Positions 62,837-64,000 of a stretch of DNA of 64,000 nucleotides are shown here, in pieces (position 1 is the stretch's first letter; each line of letters opens with the position of its first letter). Location: NCBI GenBank assembly GCA_964455525.1, contig CAYVWR010000001.1, positions 1,116,001 to 1,180,000 of the forward strand, given 5' to 3'. The position numbers and the translations under genes are program-made. Under the pieces are notes generated by a model. That model saw only the letters and a program-made list of their open reading frames with translations, searched no databases and was not told where the DNA came from. The stretch comes from JAFDZV01 sp964455525 (GTDB taxonomy: Bacteria > Bacteroidota > Ignavibacteria > OLB7).

Positions 62837-62984
62837 TCCCTGGCTACAACCGGCGATGAGAGCGATCCGAATGTGCGTATGTTATGCCCCCTTGCCGCCG
62901 ATCTCATACGGGCATCGTATAGTCCCGATGTGCCATCGGTGCCAACCAGTACAGTTGCCGCCAGGCGGCATTGCGGAGCAGACA

Positions 62985-63902
62985 GTGAACCAGCAGACGT
63001 TTCGGACCGACGAGGAGACCCGATCATTGAACGATTCAGGAGGCCAGACAAACTTGCGCGCACTGGTCCGCGGGACGTTGCAGAGCTTTGTGCTAATCCT
63101 TACCGGAGTCTTTGTCTCCCAATTCTCCAGAGGCACCGAAACGTTCATAGAGGCCGATACGCTCGCTGTTGGTCTGGCCACGACTATTCTGCTTGTGATG
63201 ATGCTCGGGGCTACCGGCGGCCCCGAGGCAACATTCGGCCACCGTAGAAGCCAGCAATGGAATCCGGGACGCCGCATCATCATCGCCCTGTCCGGTACGG
63301 CCCTGGTGCTCAACATCCTGCTTATGCCAGCCACGATCTGGGCCTTCCTCCTGGCACTTGGCGCCACCCTGCTGGTACGGCACCTCCTGCTCCCCTTTCC
63401 CTCTCACCTCAATCCGCTGGTGCCGATCACAACCAGGGCACTTGCAACCGCATGCATCGCACTGTATGCAACCGCGCTCGACTGGAGCAACGAGATGGTG
63501 CGACCCGCCACCGGCGTATGGCTGTTCGTCCTTCTTATCGCACTGAGCATGGCGCTGATCGAGATCGGCGAGCGCACCCCATCGCCGGAGGCACGGAGCA
63601 CCGGTCAGCCCCCCGCTACCCCGATCGGCTCACCGGGCATCAGCGTTGCTGTGTGGCTTGTGCTGCTCGGACTCTCCTTTGCGGCATCGCTCCGAATTGG
63701 ATCGGAAGTCTGGCAGGGGCCTATTGCGGTCGTCCCGATGAGCGTGGTGCTCCTGTTCAGCGTTATGCCGGCAATCCGGCTTTTCAGATCGCGTGGTCCA
63801 TGGAGCGGAGAAACATTTGAGGCGGCATCATGGGCCTGGACAACCTGCACACAGGCCGCCATCGGCATCCTCCCAGCATTCTTCCGGTTGCTGGGCCTTT
63901 GA
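62985..63902 (+). CDS. degenerate UbiA paralogue without Asp-rich motif
   Basis: A 305-residue membrane protein starting at GTG 62985, with GGAG 6 nt upstream. It aligns along its length with the preceding UbiA protein: MPATIWAFLLALGATLLVRH against MPVMIWAFLLALAYMALMTK; YATALDWSNE against YTTGLDWINE; EIGERTPSPEA against ELGRKIRAPEA. The first Asp-rich motif is gone: residues equivalent to Asp78, Asp82 and Asp86 are Gly78, Ala82 and His86. About 10 residues are also missing after it. It cannot bind Mg-prenyl diphosphate in the usual way; it may be a non-catalytic partner of the UbiA enzyme or a protein with changed function. The intact frame argues against a pseudogene. Confidence 0.75.
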   Translation: MNQQTFRTDEETRSLNDSGGQTNLRALVRGTLQSFVLILTGVFVSQFSRGTETFIEADTLAVGLATTILLVMMLGATGGPEATFGHRRSQQWNPGRRIIIALSGTALVLNILLMPATIWAFLLALGATLLVRHLLLPFPSHLNPLVPITTRALATACIALYATALDWSNEMVRPATGVWLFVLLIALSMALIEIGERTPSPEARSTGQPPATPIGSPGISVAVWLVLLGLSFAASLRIGSEVWQGPIAVVPMSVVLLFSVMPAIRLFRSRGPWSGETFEAASWAWTTCTQAAIGILPAFFRLLGL

Positions 63903-63942
63903 AGCGCCGTGCCATCTCTGGCACCCCATTGCATGATGTCGC

Positions 63943-63962
63943 CGGGCACATACAGGCGCCCG
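63943..63962 (+). terminator. weak hairpin after the lipid-type cluster
   Basis: CGGGC at 63943-63947 pairs with GCCCG at 63958-63962 and is followed by TTGTGG. It is a short stem 40 bp past the last gene's stop; terminator function is tentative. Confidence 0.35.
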
Positions 63963-64000
63963 TTGTGGTGTGATGTCAGGCAAACAATGCCGGTCTTATA

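Noticed and set aside
1..64000. CRISPR arrays, insertion sequences, integrase genes, phage genes
   Set aside because: I looked for regularly spaced direct repeats, transposase or integrase motifs and terminal inverted repeats and found none; the hairpins noted are isolated and unlike each other.

Overview
The window looks like a chromosomal segment from a free-living Gram-negative bacterium of the Bacteroidota/Chlorobiota (FCB) group, most reminiscent of Kapabacteria-type genomes. Three secreted proteins end in type IX-secretion-like C-terminal domains. There are choice-of-anchor-D, SBBP/DUF7948, DUF5686, DUF3078, DUF3052 and MbnP proteins, and several promoters carry the Bacteroidota -7 element TAnnTTTG; a tRNA-Asn unit has promoter, tRNA and terminator all visible. 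The assignment is by gene content only; no 16S rRNA or ribosomal protein gene is present.

Left part (1-23 kb): a truncated secreted protein, an ECF sigma/anti-sigma pair divergent from two cell-envelope proteins, a fused E1 alpha/beta 2-oxoacid dehydrogenase, a DUF5686 outer-membrane protein, transketolase and ribose-5-phosphate isomerase B, a DUF3078 protein, a second ECF sigma factor, a LuxR regulator and small membrane or cytosolic proteins. Long gene-free gaps separate many of these, often holding long hairpins.

Middle part (23-53 kb): a secreted beta-helix protein, a Rieske oxygenase, a metallophosphoesterase, an AraC regulator, two tandem pirins, a siderophore-interacting protein divergent from a catalase, tRNA-Asn, a nucleotidyltransferase/phosphomutase-like fusion, a 1186-residue SBBP protein, QueA, an HD phosphohydrolase, OsmC, RNase HI, an isoprenylcysteine-methyltransferase-like protein, an MbnH/MbnP-like pair, a formylglycine-enzyme-fold protein, a LexA homologue whose protease residues are lost, a HAD phosphatase and AcpS.

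Right part (53.3-63.9 kb): a compact co-directional cluster of nine genes, mostly joined by 4-nt stop/start overlaps: PEP-synthase-like phosphotransferase, DUF3419 (BtaA-like) aminocarboxypropyl transferase, dolichol/phytol-kinase-like CTP kinase, GNAT, OleC-like acyl-AMP ligase, atypical HMG-CoA reductase, UbiA prenyltransferase, and a degenerate UbiA paralogue without its Asp-rich motif. The chemistry suggests a lipid or isoprenoid pathway (activate an acid, reduce it to an alcohol, phosphorylate it, transfer it to an acceptor, decorate the product) that I cannot match to a described pathway. It is the best candidate for a new system in the window.
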